Assembly: GCF_001458595.1 (NCBI RefSeq) | Contig: NZ_LN890328.1 | Span: 22,796-86,795, forward strand | Source of the DNA: Clostridium neonatale | GTDB taxonomy: Bacteria > Bacillota > Clostridia > Clostridiales > Clostridiaceae | DNA length: 64,000 nucleotides | Direction: 5' to 3' | Shown: positions 1-8,343 of the stretch, piece by piece | Layout of the letters: each line of letters starts with the position of its first letter | Position numbering within the stretch: the stretch's first letter is position 1 | The notes under the pieces: model-generated | What the model saw: the letters and a program-made list of their open reading frames with translations, nothing else | What the model was told of the DNA's origin: nothing | The model's database searches: none | Made by a program: the position numbers and the translations under genes

Positions 1-261
1 GGAATGGGAGAAAGACTACATTTAGATTCTGGAACACTTACACCATTATTAAAAAAAATGGAGAAGAGTGGATTGATTTCACGATATAGAGATATTAATG
101 ATGATAGAGTTGTTGTTGTTGAACTTACTGAAGAAGGAATGGAACTGAAAGAGAAGATAACATGTGTCCCATGCGAAATTAAAGGAAAACTTCACTTATC
201 GAAAGAGCAGGCGGAGACACTTAAGAAATCTTTGGATAACCTTCTTAAAGTGCTAAGATAA
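1..261 (+). CDS. MarR-family regulator, 5'-truncated by window edge
   Basis: C-terminal part of a MarR/OhrR-type winged-helix transcription factor. The visible protein begins inside the recognition helix region (GERLHLDSGTLTPLLKKMEKSGLI), followed by the wing (RYRDINDDRVVVVELTEEG) and the C-terminal dimerisation helix. This is very like OhrR/MarR proteins that sense organic peroxides or thiol oxidants through an N-terminal cysteine. That cysteine would lie upstream of the window, so the ligand class cannot be judged. The codon before the first ATG is in frame and open, so the gene starts outside. A U-tailed hairpin follows. The family call is secure; the OhrR subtype is an inference. Confidence 0.85.
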   Translation, partial: GMGERLHLDSGTLTPLLKKMEKSGLISRYRDINDDRVVVVELTEEGMELKEKITCVPCEIKGKLHLSKEQAETLKKSLDNLLKVLR

Positions 262-290
262 AATCAAAAATATATAGAATAATATAAAAA

Positions 291-330
291 ACGAGTAGAG
301 ATTAAAAATAACTGCTCGTTTTTTTTGTAT
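291..330 (+). terminator. Intrinsic terminator after MarR gene
   Basis: The 8-bp stem ACGAGTAG/CTGCTCGT (one G-U pair) is followed by eight or more T residues. It lies 30 bases after the MarR stop codon. Confidence 0.8.
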
Positions 331-431
331 TTACATAAATTACCAAATGATGTAAAATATATACAGGATTTGTTAAAAAGAAAATATATTTTAGATTAAT
401 GATTGCTTTGATGACGAAAGGGAGTAAGGGA

Positions 432-1322
432 ATGAAGAGAAAGTTTATAAAAATGATTGGTTTAATAATAATGTATATGCCACAAGCATTTAGTGAAAAT
501 AAAATATTAAAAGATGAAGAATCATATATTAAATTAAGTAAAAATGAAATAATTGAAAAAATAAAAAGAGGAAAAGCCACAGTTGAAGAATATAAAGAAG
601 TTGGAATTAATAAGATTACAGAAGAATATTTAAGTGATATAAATAATTTGCTTAAAGAAATAAATTTAACAAGCCTAAGTGAGATAAAGAAACAATGTAA
701 ATCTATAATTACTTCTTTAGTAAGAATTAATGAAGGTAATGGAACAATATTTAATTATAAAATGATAGGAATAGAAATTACAGCATCTAATTTAGAAATT
801 ATAAATAATTCAATATTTTTAGAAAGGAAAGGAAGTTATGTTAATTTTGATACTAAATTAATTAAGGAAATAGTACTTAAAGCAAATAGAAGAATTTATT
901 GTAGTATTGCAGCTATAAACGAAGGAAATGGGACAAAGTATGATTACTTAAATTTAGAAATATCAAATGCAAATTGCGAAAATTTATATGACTTTAATAT
1001 GTTCTTAAAAAATAAAAATATTCAGACACCTAATAAGATGAAAAATGAGATTAACAGGTTGATGAAAGCATTAGAAAAAATATTTGATGGAAATGGAACT
1101 TTAAGCAATTACAAAACTATAGGAATTAATATAAGCAGATCTAAGATTAAGGCAGTTAATAGTGCCATAAATGCAGTTTATGAAAGGAACAAGCAATACC
1201 TAAATATAGAAGAAATTGCGGAAATAGTTGAGACTATATCAATAGTTTACTTTGGTGACAATGAAAAGAATAAGAAAGATATAACATCTCATTCTAAGCA
1301 TGAGGTACCTTGTTTGGCATAG
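432..1322 (+). CDS. Repeat-domain protein, function unknown
   Basis: 296-residue protein starting at ATG 432, chosen because AAAGGGAGTAAGGG sits just upstream; in-frame ATGs at 399 and 411 have no such site. After a short hydrophobic N-terminus it carries about four degenerate units of roughly 55-75 residues. Each has a core like [N/D]-[E/D]-G-N-G-T-x3-Y-x3-G-I-x-I-x4-L-x2-[I/V]-N-x2-I; the first unit reads VEEYKEVGINKITEEYLSDIN. The pattern resembles the EDYxxAGVTGVTxxNLxxVN repeats of large bacterial surface proteins. I do not know a function for it. No lipobox is seen, and the N-terminal hydrophobic stretch is weak as a signal peptide. Very A+T-rich codon use and the accessory surroundings suggest a dispensable gene. 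Confidence 0.7.
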   Translation: MKRKFIKMIGLIIMYMPQAFSENKILKDEESYIKLSKNEIIEKIKRGKATVEEYKEVGINKITEEYLSDINNLLKEINLTSLSEIKKQCKSIITSLVRINEGNGTIFNYKMIGIEITASNLEIINNSIFLERKGSYVNFDTKLIKEIVLKANRRIYCSIAAINEGNGTKYDYLNLEISNANCENLYDFNMFLKNKNIQTPNKMKNEINRLMKALEKIFDGNGTLSNYKTIGINISRSKIKAVNSAINAVYERNKQYLNIEEIAEIVETISIVYFGDNEKNKKDITSHSKHEVPCLA

Positions 1323-1417
1323 CATTGCCAAATAAATATATTGTGTAGAATCAGAGTTTAGTGCATAACAACCGAAATTCAATATATGATATGCTCGATT
1401 GTAGGGAATTTTCAGCT

Positions 1418-1460
1418 AAAACCTGCTAAGAAAAATCAAGTTTTTTTTAGCAGGTTTTTT
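1418..1460 (+). terminator. Intrinsic terminator
   Basis: AAACCTGCTAA/TTAGCAGGTTT stem (11 bp) with a T-run after it on the plus strand. A-rich loop and flanks may let it work in both directions, between the repeat protein and the leftward IS110 transposase. Confidence 0.75.
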
Positions 1461-1481
1461 ATATATTTTTTGCATGACAAA

Positions 1482-1529
1482 TAAATTAAACAGAAATTCT
1501 GTTTAATTTAGATATAGATACTATCTAAA
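1482..1529. repeat. Two small palindromes at 3' side of IS110 element
   Basis: A perfect 14-bp inverted repeat (1482-1495/1497-1510, TAAATTAAACAGAA arm) is followed by a second hairpin TTTAGATA...TATCTAAA (1507-1529), ending at the transposase stop. They may mark the right end of the IS110 element or be its terminator. IS110 elements generally lack terminal inverted repeats, so this is not an element end signature by itself. Confidence 0.5.
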
Positions 1530-1530
1530 T

Positions 1531-2730
1531 TTAAGTATTATAGACTTCTTTTACTCTAGCGTAGTATATTCTTAGAAACTTATTTAATGCAGCAATTTTA
1601 GCAACTTTTTTAGGTTTTCCTTCTGCTTCTTTTTTTAACATATATAAAAATATAGGATCATCCTTTGGTTTGGCACTTTTGATACATTTCATAATTTCAT
1701 ATCCAGTTTTTCGTAATAATGCAGAACCTCTTTTAGAAATACGACGTTTGTTTGCAACAAACTGTCCCGACTCAAAAGGAGGTGAATCAATACCCGTATA
1801 AGCTATCAAAGCCTTTTTATTATAAAAGCGTTTTAAATCACCGATTTCAGCAATTAAGCGTGGAGCCAATGTATCTCCAACTCCAGGCATATTTCTAACA
1901 ACATTGTATTCCTTTAAACTACTTGCTAATTCTTGCATTTGTGATAATATCATAGATAGAGTTCTATCTATTTCGCTAAGAACTCGAACAGCTTCTAATA
2001 CTAACATTTTGGTTGATGGGGTACTAGAAGATAGTGTAGGGATGCCTTCTTGTGCTAAAGCATATATCTGTTTTGCTTTTGTTTCACTTTGATGGTATCC
2101 TTTATTTTTTGCCCATTTAAAATAACTATTTATAAATTGCTTTTCATTTTTCTTGGTAATATTATCGTAATGCCAGTATTCTTTAACAAAATCATTTAAT
2201 TTATCTTTCTCTGGCTTATCGGATCTATTTTTTAATAGATTTTTAATTCCTGGCATTGTTCTATCTAATAGATTACTTAGTACAAGTTTGCTCTCTATTC
2301 TCATAGCTATATAATGAGAATATTGCCTACCTAATAATTTTAATTCAGAATACACCTCATCTGTTGCTTCATAGTCAGTTAATTTAAACCAATTATCAAT
2401 TCCATAATTAGCTATTTTGATAGAATCTAATTTATCAGTTTTACCTTTCCTTAATCCTATAGCAGAATATTTTTTCATAATTAATGGATTTATTACGGCT
2501 ACAAATATACCATGATTTTTAAGATAAGTAAGTAGTGGCAAATGGTATGCACCGGTCGCTTCCATAACAACTCTAGTTTCTTCATTTAATTCAGAAATAG
2601 ATTCAACTAATGCTTTTAAATCAGCTTCAGTATGATTTATTTCATGTGGTTCACTAATAACCTCACCATATTCTTTCAATATACATACTGTACTTTTTCC
2701 TTTTGAAACATCAATTCCAACACTAATCAT
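1531..2730 (-). mobile_element. IS110-family transposase gene (RNA-guided recombinase family)
   Basis: 399-residue, full-length transposase. The N-terminal RuvC-like DEDD domain begins MISVGIDVSKGKSTVCI and continues with VVMEATGAYH and KTDKLDSIKIA, which hold the expected acidic residues. The C-terminal Transposase_20 domain has PGVGDTLAPRLIAEIGD, the AYTGIDSPPFESG segment and the serine-containing KRRISKRGSALLRK segment that is conserved near the family's catalytic Ser. A strong ribosome site (AGGAGG) precedes the ATG. The gene looks intact, with no frameshift. IS110 proteins work with a bridge RNA transcribed from the non-coding element end; here that end would be the stretch upstream at 2731 to about 2940. 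Exact element boundaries cannot be set without an empty site. Confidence 0.93.
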
Positions 2731-2940
2731 GTTAATCCTCCTAAAAAATTATTGTAATTTTAATCCACCCACACTTATTACAATTCATTTTGGTTAGTTA
2801 CACGAAAGCCGTACGGTTTCAACCTGCTTAATCGAATCTTTATAATAAGGGATGGCTGACAGTTTTAGCTACGGATGTTAAAACCCAATTCTAAAGTCGT
2901 CATACCAAATTACTCCCTTTATTATAAATTAAAATAAGTG
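2731..2940 (-). ncRNA. Candidate IS110 bridge RNA region
   Basis: About 200 gene-free bases lie directly upstream of the IS110 transposase, where IS110-group elements encode their bridge RNA. On the minus strand it contains a long imperfect hairpin whose outer arms are the ATAATAAAGGGA-like segment near 2917-2929 and its partner near 2841-2852. An inner helix pairs TGGTATGACGAC-like bases with GTCAGCCA. GC content is higher than in the surroundings. The location and structure are seen; the bridge RNA role follows from what is known of the family. Guide loops were not assigned. Confidence 0.5.
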
Positions 2941-3090
2941 CAGATGTTAAATCATATATTTATGATTTGTATCTACACTTATAGAGTACCAAAATTCTAA
3001 TGGCAGAGGCTGCACCCAAAAATGTTTGCTCCATAAAGCAAGTTTCTGGACAAACAATTTTGGAACAACCTCTACCAAAGAATTTAAAAG
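2934..3090. repeat. Hairpin repeat element, copy X1
   Basis: It starts with a 12-bp imperfect stem (ATAAGTGCAGAT/ATCTACACTTAT, 2934-2982) and continues with a second hairpin at about 2993-3090. That hairpin has nested arms AAATTCTAATGG/CCAAAGAATTT, GCAGAGG/CCTCTAC and CCAAAAATGTTTG/CAAACAATTTTGG. About 100 bases align with copy X2 at 3625-3720. Apparent ORFs across it are by-products of the palindrome. Confidence 0.65.
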
Positions 3091-3179
3091 CTGAAATTTC
3101 CAATACAATGCTACGCATATTCATATATTGAATTTCTTTGTTTTTCCATAAAATCATAGATACCAAATATATTTATTGT

Positions 3180-3340
3180 AGCTTTTATAAGTGCATATTC
3201 TTAAGCAGAGAACCTAAATCTTGCATTTTGTGTGAATTTGTACACAAGCATATAATGTTTGGTGAGGCACGAACTTAACAATATAGAAACAGCTTCATCT
3301 AATGATGAGGCTGTTTCTATAAAATGTATATTAGTAGGTG
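3180..3340 (-). ncRNA. Truncated copy of the structured RNA found at 37.3-37.6 kb
   Basis: Read on the minus strand, this stretch aligns with the RNA candidate at 37430-37545. Shared blocks include an AAATCTTG-type segment joined to TCTCTGCTTAAGAAT, the CCTC(G/A)C box, and an upstream AAGCTC/AAGTTC box. It is preceded by a hairpin (AGAAACAGC...GCTGTTTCT, 3286-3321). The 3' part, including the AGCAGAG partner of CTCTGCT, is missing, so it is probably a remnant. Confidence 0.5.
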
Positions 3341-3409
3341 TTTGCTGATATTTATAAATTAATACCTTTTAAAAAATTATAAAATATTAACCTTTATATC
3401 TATATAATT

Positions 3410-3492
3410 ATGTTTTAAATAAATGTTGTTATTTATCTTATACCTCAGAAATATTTATTAATATTTTTAATAACAACATTTTATTAAAACAT
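3410..3492. mobile_element. 83-bp MITE with IS1595-like terminal repeats
   Basis: Terminal inverted repeats ATGTTTTAAATAAATGTTG (starting 3410) and, read inward from 3492, ATGTTTTAATAAAATGTTG enclose about 35 bases. The right repeat agrees in 23 of 24 positions with the left end of the IS1595-like element at 26657-26680. The whole folds into one hairpin and has no coding capacity. It is best explained as a non-autonomous derivative of that element. Confidence 0.7.
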
Positions 3493-3564
3493 CTATATAT
3501 GTATTAAAAAATATATTTATTTTAGAGAAATAGTTATAAATACTATTAATTTAGATGAAACAAA

Positions 3565-3753
3565 GAAATAAAGCTCTTATGTGATGCTCGCTTGCTACAA
3601 AAATGAAGCTAAGAATTCAAACATGCAGACTTGCATCCAAAAATGTTTGCTCCAATGTAAAATTAGACAAACAATTCTGGAACAAGTCTACATGAAGAAT
3701 TCTAAAGCTTCATTTTTTTATGCAAGACACCGCACACATAAGAGCTTTATTTC
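3565..3753. repeat. 189-bp long-hairpin element, copy X2
   Basis: Almost the whole element folds on itself. The outer arms are a perfect 19-bp inverted repeat (3565-3583/3735-3753). Inside come CTTGC/GCAAG, AAAAATGAAGCT...AGAATTC with its complement, CATGCAGACTTG/CATG(T)AGACTTG complement, and TCCAAAAATGTTTG/CAAACAATTCTGGA. The central 100 bases match X1 with compensatory stem changes. It carries no transposase. Its role is unknown; it could be a MITE, a DNA hairpin element or an RNA gene. Confidence 0.7.
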
Positions 3754-3829
3754 GGTTATTCACCCTAAACTCAGTATGTCCGATATTTATGTTGTGCCAC
3801 ATATAATTTGTTTCTTAAGTTGATGTAAG

Positions 3830-5584
3830 TTATTCTGCTACATCTATAAATTTAAATTCTTTAACATTGAATAATCCCTTATCTGTAATCTTTAAGTCTG
3901 GAATTACAGGCAATGATAAAAATGAAAGTGTCAAAAACAAATTAAAATCAAGATTAGACGTAACCTTATTAAGTGCCTTATCAAGATTTTCTATGTCTTT
4001 TATAGCTTCTATATAATTTTTGTTAGTCATAAGGCCAGCTATTTCAAGTGAAATTGAAGCTAAAACAGTTTCCTTCTGAACTATAACTATTCCACCTTGC
4101 ATTTTTTCTAATTCATTAGCGGCAAAAATCATATCTTTATCATTAGTACCAGCGATTATTAAATTATGCGAATCGTGGGCTATTGTAGTTGCTACAGCTC
4201 CACTATTTAGTTTAAGCCCTTTTAATATACCTAATCCGATATTTCCGGTGTTTTTGTGTCTTTCAATTACGGCTATTTTTAATAAATCTTTATTTACACA
4301 TTGTTTAAATAAAATATGATTTTTATATTTTTCTTTTATATCATCTGTAATATCAATTTTTAGATGATTTGTTTCCAATTTATTTGGTATTATCTCCATA
4401 ACATTAAGAATAGACTTATTTGTTATATCTATATTAAAACTATCTTCTTTAAGAGTTGGCAAATGTATAGAATTTTTAATATTAAAGTCTGATGAATTTT
4501 CCTTGCAAACTGAATCTAGAAGTTTACCATCACTAACTACCAGTTTTCCGTTCTTATAGACTTTATTAATTTTAAAGTTATCTAAATCATCTAATATAAT
4601 GAAATCAGCTACATATCCAGGGGCTATAGCGCCTTTATTGTTTAATTTATATAAAACTGATGGATTGAGTGTAGCCATTTGAATTGCTGTTTCAGGTTTT
4701 AAACCTTGTTTTATGCATTTAACAATTGATGAATTTATTGAACTATTTCTAAGCATGTCATCAATATGCTTATCATCAGTACAAAGGCAGAAACGAGTAC
4801 TGTTATTTTCCTTTACCGCTGGAAGAAGATCGTTTAAGTTTTTAGCCGCAGTACCTTCACGAATTAGTACATACATTCCGCGCCTTACTTTTTCAAGAGC
4901 TTCTTTAGCACTTATACATTCATGATCTGTTGAAATATTTGCAGTTCTATATGTATTAGTCATCATACTTGAAAGACCAGCACCATGTCCATCAATAACT
5001 TTAGAATTTCCAATACAGTCATAAAGCTTATCTATCATAGAATCATGGCAGTTTACAACAGCTGGGAAATTCATAACCTCAGCAAGACCAAGGATTCTAT
5101 CACTTTTATAGTATTTTTTTAAATCTCTAGCTTCTAAAGTTGCACCAGAGTTTTCAAAATCTGTTCCAGGTACACATGATGGAAGCATAAAGTACATATC
5201 AAATGGAATATCATTAGATGAATTTATCATAAAATCTATGCCTTCTGTTCCCAGAACATTAGCAATTTCATGTGGATCTGCAACTACGGAGGTTATACCG
5301 TTTATTAGGGCTGCTTTATAATATTCAGATGGAGTAACTAAGCTGGACTCTATATGACAATGAGCATCCATTAATCCAGAACAAATGAATTTTCCTGTAC
5401 CATCTATTACTTCAGTGCCTTCATAATCACCAATTCCTACGATGAAGCCATCTTTAATTCCTACTGTATCAGTAAATTTATCTTTATTAAATACATCTAT
5501 AATTGTTATGTTTTTTATTACTAAATCGCATTTTATAGCTTTTGTAGAAGCTTTAATTGTATTTATAAATAATTCTTTTTTCAA
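3830..5584 (-). CDS. ade: Adenine deaminase
   Basis: Converts adenine to hypoxanthine and ammonia in purine salvage; cytoplasmic metal enzyme of the amidohydrolase superfamily. The N-terminal small beta domain contains SGLMDAHCHIES with the metal-binding HxH. Further motifs are VADPHEIANVLG, GHGAGLSS, LIREGTAAKNL and a CTDDKH metal site. The C-terminal adenine-deaminase domain includes IAHDSHNLI. I place the start at TTG 5584, seven bases after AAGGAG, giving 584 residues. A longer version from GTG 5602 would contain the ribosome site within its coding sequence. It is a single gene between a repeat patch and gpmA. No purine riboswitch is visible upstream. Confidence 0.93.
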   Translation of the reverse strand: MKKELFINTIKASTKAIKCDLVIKNITIIDVFNKDKFTDTVGIKDGFIVGIGDYEGTEVIDGTGKFICSGLMDAHCHIESSLVTPSEYYKAALINGITSVVADPHEIANVLGTEGIDFMINSSNDIPFDMYFMLPSCVPGTDFENSGATLEARDLKKYYKSDRILGLAEVMNFPAVVNCHDSMIDKLYDCIGNSKVIDGHGAGLSSMMTNTYRTANISTDHECISAKEALEKVRRGMYVLIREGTAAKNLNDLLPAVKENNSTRFCLCTDDKHIDDMLRNSSINSSIVKCIKQGLKPETAIQMATLNPSVLYKLNNKGAIAPGYVADFIILDDLDNFKINKVYKNGKLVVSDGKLLDSVCKENSSDFNIKNSIHLPTLKEDSFNIDITNKSILNVMEIIPNKLETNHLKIDITDDIKEKYKNHILFKQCVNKDLLKIAVIERHKNTGNIGLGILKGLKLNSGAVATTIAHDSHNLIIAGTNDKDMIFAANELEKMQGGIVIVQKETVLASISLEIAGLMTNKNYIEAIKDIENLDKALNKVTSNLDFNLFLTLSFLSLPVIPDLKITDKGLFNVKEFKFIDVAE

Positions 5585-5832
5585 AATCTCATCTCCTTGC
5601 ACTAATATATTATTGTTATTTTTAGATTACGATTTTAATTAAATTATATCTATTATAAAAGTCATCTATATAAATTGCAATAATAGAATTTCTTTAAAAT
5701 ATAAAATTTTTAAATAACATTATTTTAAGAAAAATATAGAAATAATTAAGATAAGCTATAATTAAACTTTATAATATTAAGAATATATAACATGAAAACA
5801 ATAAATAATATTCTATAGGAAGGAGTGATTTT

Positions 5833-6567
5833 ATGAAAAAAATTGTTTTTATAAGACATGGACAAAGTGAATGGAATTTAGAAAATAGATTTACAGGATG
5901 GACAGATGTAGAGTTATCTGAAAATGGACTGATTGAAGCTAGGAAGGCAGGAAGAATTTTAAAGGAAAATAATTTTTCTTTTGATGTAGCTTATTCATCG
6001 GTTCTTAAAAGGTCAATAAGGACTTTATGGATAGTTCTCCATGAAATGGACTTAATGTATATACCAGTTCATAAGTGCTGGAAATTTAATGAAAGACATT
6101 ATGGAGCACTTCAAGGGCTTAATAAAGAAGAAACAGCTAAAAAGTATGGTGATGAACAAGTTCATATATGGAGAAGATCAATTAACACTTCACCACCAGC
6201 ATTAACTGAAGATGATCCAAGATATGCAGGAAAAGAAGAAAAGTATAAAGAATTAAAGAAGGAAAAAATACCATTAACAGAAAACCTCGAAGATACTAAA
6301 AGAAGAGTACTTGAGGAATGGGAAGAAGTTATAGTTCCAAAGTTAAAAGAAAATAAAAATATTATAATATCTGCACATGGTAACACTTTAAGAGCGTTAG
6401 TATGGCATTTAGATAAACTAGATAGTGATGGAGTAGTTAACTTAAACATACCAACAGGCACACCACTTGTTTATGAACTTGATGATGATTTGAATCTAAT
6501 AAGACATTATTATTTATCATTAGATGGTGTCATGCCAGATTATACCGTACCAAAATATATTTTATAA
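5833..6567 (+). CDS. gpmA: 2,3-bisphosphoglycerate-dependent phosphoglycerate mutase
   Basis: Interconverts 3- and 2-phosphoglycerate in glycolysis. The 244-residue protein follows the GpmA pattern throughout: RHGQSEWN with the phospho-accepting histidine, [27 protein letters not shown], the [14 protein letters not shown] loop with the catalytic Glu, WRRS, and the second histidine in [11 protein letters not shown]. The C-terminus [11 protein letters not shown] is standard. Clostridia often also carry the cofactor-independent GpmI, so this may be a second isozyme. A strong AGGAAGGAG ribosome site lies before the ATG. It is monocistronic, ending in a terminator shared with the convergent DeoR gene. 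Confidence 0.95.
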   Translation: MKKIVFIRHGQSEWNLENRFTGWTDVELSENGLIEARKAGRILKENNFSFDVAYSSVLKRSIRTLWIVLHEMDLMYIPVHKCWKFNERHYGALQGLNKEETAKKYGDEQVHIWRRSINTSPPALTEDDPRYAGKEEKYKELKKEKIPLTENLEDTKRRVLEEWEEVIVPKLKENKNIIISAHGNTLRALVWHLDKLDSDGVVNLNIPTGTPLVYELDDDLNLIRHYYLSLDGVMPDYTVPKYIL

Positions 6568-6571
6568 AAGA

Positions 6572-6611
6572 AAAATACAACTTATTTCTATACAATAATA
6601 AGTTGTATTTT
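6572..6611. terminator. Bidirectional terminator between gpmA and DeoR gene
   Basis: A 15-bp perfect stem (AAAATACAACTTATT and its complement) with A-rich 5' and T-rich 3' flanks serves both convergent genes. It overlaps the last codons of the DeoR gene. Confidence 0.85.
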
Positions 6612-7367
6612 CATTTCTTTAATTCTAGCTTTCCATTCATCACTTACTCCGCTATCAGTAATAATAGTAGTAAATGTATTTAAGTCAGCAAAGTAAGCAG
6701 ATTTTACAATTCCAAATTTTTCAGAATCAACTAAAAGAATTTTTTCAACTGAAGAAGATAATATTGCATTCTTAGTTAGTACTTCATAATTATTTGAACA
6801 TGTAACACCTAAAGTTTCGTGGACACCAGCTGCTGAAACAAATGCTTTTGTTGCTCTTGTCTTTCTTATTAAATCTATACCTTCAGGGCTTTCAAACATC
6901 TGCGTATTTGGATGAAAATATCCTCCAGAAAATATTAAGTTAATATTTTTTTTATTACTTAGTGCATTTAGAATATTAGTATTATAGATAAGAGCAGTAA
7001 TTGATATATCAGAAGATATGTTTTCTGCTAATTTTTCAGTTGTTGTTCCAGTATCTATTATTATTATGTCATTATCAGTAACAAGCTTGGCACCAGATAT
7101 TCCAATTTTAATTTTTTCATTTTCATGCTTTATGGTTTCATTTTCAATTTCATAAAAAGACTCAAGTCTATCTATATTATTTGATGGATTGTAAATTGTT
7201 GCACCATAAACATTGTTAACTATATTATTTGATTTTAATATTTTAAGGTCGCGCCTTATGGTCATTTCTGAGACATTTAACATAGATGCTAATTCTTTTA
7301 CGGTAGCACCATTTTTTTCTTTTAAAATCTCTATAATCTTATTTGTTCTATTTAGTTTTTTATTCAT
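6588..7367 (-). CDS. DeoR-family transcriptional regulator
   Basis: 259 residues. The N-terminal winged helix-turn-helix (RTNKIIEILKEKNGATVKELASMLNVSEMTIRRDLKIL) is the DeoR signature. The C-terminal DeoRC sensor domain has the ISGA, TGTTTEKLA, FSGG and SAAGV motifs that bind sugar phosphates. It is transcribed divergently from deoC and pdp across a 313-base spacer with repeated operator-like sites, so it is most likely the repressor of deoxynucleoside catabolism, induced by a deoxyribose or ribose phosphate. The family is certain; the target and inducer are inferred from position. Confidence 0.9.
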   Translation of the reverse strand: MNKKLNRTNKIIEILKEKNGATVKELASMLNVSEMTIRRDLKILKSNNIVNNVYGATIYNPSNNIDRLESFYEIENETIKHENEKIKIGISGAKLVTDNDIIIIDTGTTTEKLAENISSDISITALIYNTNILNALSNKKNINLIFSGGYFHPNTQMFESPEGIDLIRKTRATKAFVSAAGVHETLGVTCSNNYEVLTKNAILSSSVEKILLVDSEKFGIVKSAYFADLNTFTTIITDSGVSDEWKARIKEMKIQLIIV

Positions 7368-7439
7368 AAATACTCATCCTTATTTACTATATTTATGTTA
7401 TTATTAAAGATTATTTTACATAATAGTATGAGTTAATTT

Positions 7440-7584
7440 TAACATTTTGTGTTTAGAATTCAACATTTATTTAAAATAAATATCTTTTTAAACATTAATA
7501 TTTATATAAAAAGCATCAATATGTATATAAAATGTTTGAACTTTAACATTTTATGTTGACATTAAAACACTTGAAGAATATCAT
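7440..7584 (+). promoter_or_regulatory. deoC promoter with DeoR operator candidates
   Basis: A -35 TTGACA (7556-7561), 17-base spacer and -10 TATCAT (7579-7584) lie upstream of deoC. Immediately upstream is a perfect inverted repeat AAAATGTT-N8-AACATTTT (7529-7552) that abuts the -35. The half-site TAACATTTT(G/A)TGTT occurs twice in direct orientation, at 7440 and 7544. This is a good layout for a repressor acting on both divergent promoters, with looping possible between the two sites about 100 bases apart. Confidence 0.7.
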
Positions 7585-7680
7585 ATAGATATAAATTATA
7601 TGCATAGTATAAAACTCTAGTTAAAGCAAGATAATAAGTGCATATATTATAAATTAATAATTAAGAAGTGAGGAAAATAA

Positions 7681-8343
7681 ATGAATACTGCAGAAATTTT
7701 AAAACATGTAGATCATACTTTATTAAAACCAGTAGCAACTTGGGAAGACATTCAAGTAATTTGCGATGAAGCAATTGAGTATAAGACAGCATCAGTATGT
7801 ATACCAGCATGCTATATAACTCGTATACATGAAAAATACCCAGAACTTAATATTTGTACTGTAGTAGGATTCCCTTTAGGATATTCATCAACTGAGGGAA
7901 AGGTAGCTGAAACTAAAAAAGCTATTGAAGATGGAGCAAATGAAATTGACATGGTTATAAACATAACTGATGTTAAAAATAAATTATATGATAAGGTAAC
8001 AGAAGAAATTAAAGCATTAAAAGAAGCTTGTGGTGATAAAATATTAAAGGTTATAATTGAAACTTGTTATTTAACAGAAGAAGAAAAAATAGCAATGTGC
8101 AAATGCGTTACAGATGCAGGTGCAGATTATATTAAGACATCTACTGGATTTGGAACAGGCGGAGCAACTCTTGAAGATGTGAAATTATTCAAGAAGCATA
8201 TTGGACCAAATGTAAAGATCAAGGCAGCTGGCGGAGTAAGCACTGTTGAAGATCTTGAGATGTTTATAAATGAAGGCTGTGACAGAATCGGAACTAGTAG
8301 AGCTGTAGGTCTTTTAAAAGGTGAAGAAACACAAGGATATTAA
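7681..8343 (+). CDS. deoC: Deoxyribose-phosphate aldolase
   Basis: Cleaves 2-deoxyribose-5-phosphate to glyceraldehyde-3-phosphate and acetaldehyde, the last step of deoxynucleoside use. 220-residue class I aldolase with a TIM-barrel fold. Visible motifs are DHTLLKP at the N-terminus, VGFPLG, EIDMVIN (the Asp of the proton relay), LKVIIETCYL, the DYIKTSTGF segment, and VKIKAAGGVST, which carries the Schiff-base lysine region. GTGAGG precedes the ATG. It is the first gene of a probable deoC-pdp operon under the divergent DeoR regulator. Confidence 0.95.
   Translation: MNTAEILKHVDHTLLKPVATWEDIQVICDEAIEYKTASVCIPACYITRIHEKYPELNICTVVGFPLGYSSTEGKVAETKKAIEDGANEIDMVINITDVKNKLYDKVTEEIKALKEACGDKILKVIIETCYLTEEEKIAMCKCVTDAGADYIKTSTGFGTGGATLEDVKLFKKHIGPNVKIKAAGGVSTVEDLEMFINEGCDRIGTSRAVGLLKGEETQGY

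Noticed and set aside
2960..3166. 68-codon minus-strand ORF
   Set aside because: It lies across the X1 palindrome, has no ribosome site, and its sequence is explained by the hairpin repeat.
3581..3823. 80-codon plus-strand ORF
   Set aside because: It runs through the X2 hairpin; no ribosome site and no protein-like composition.
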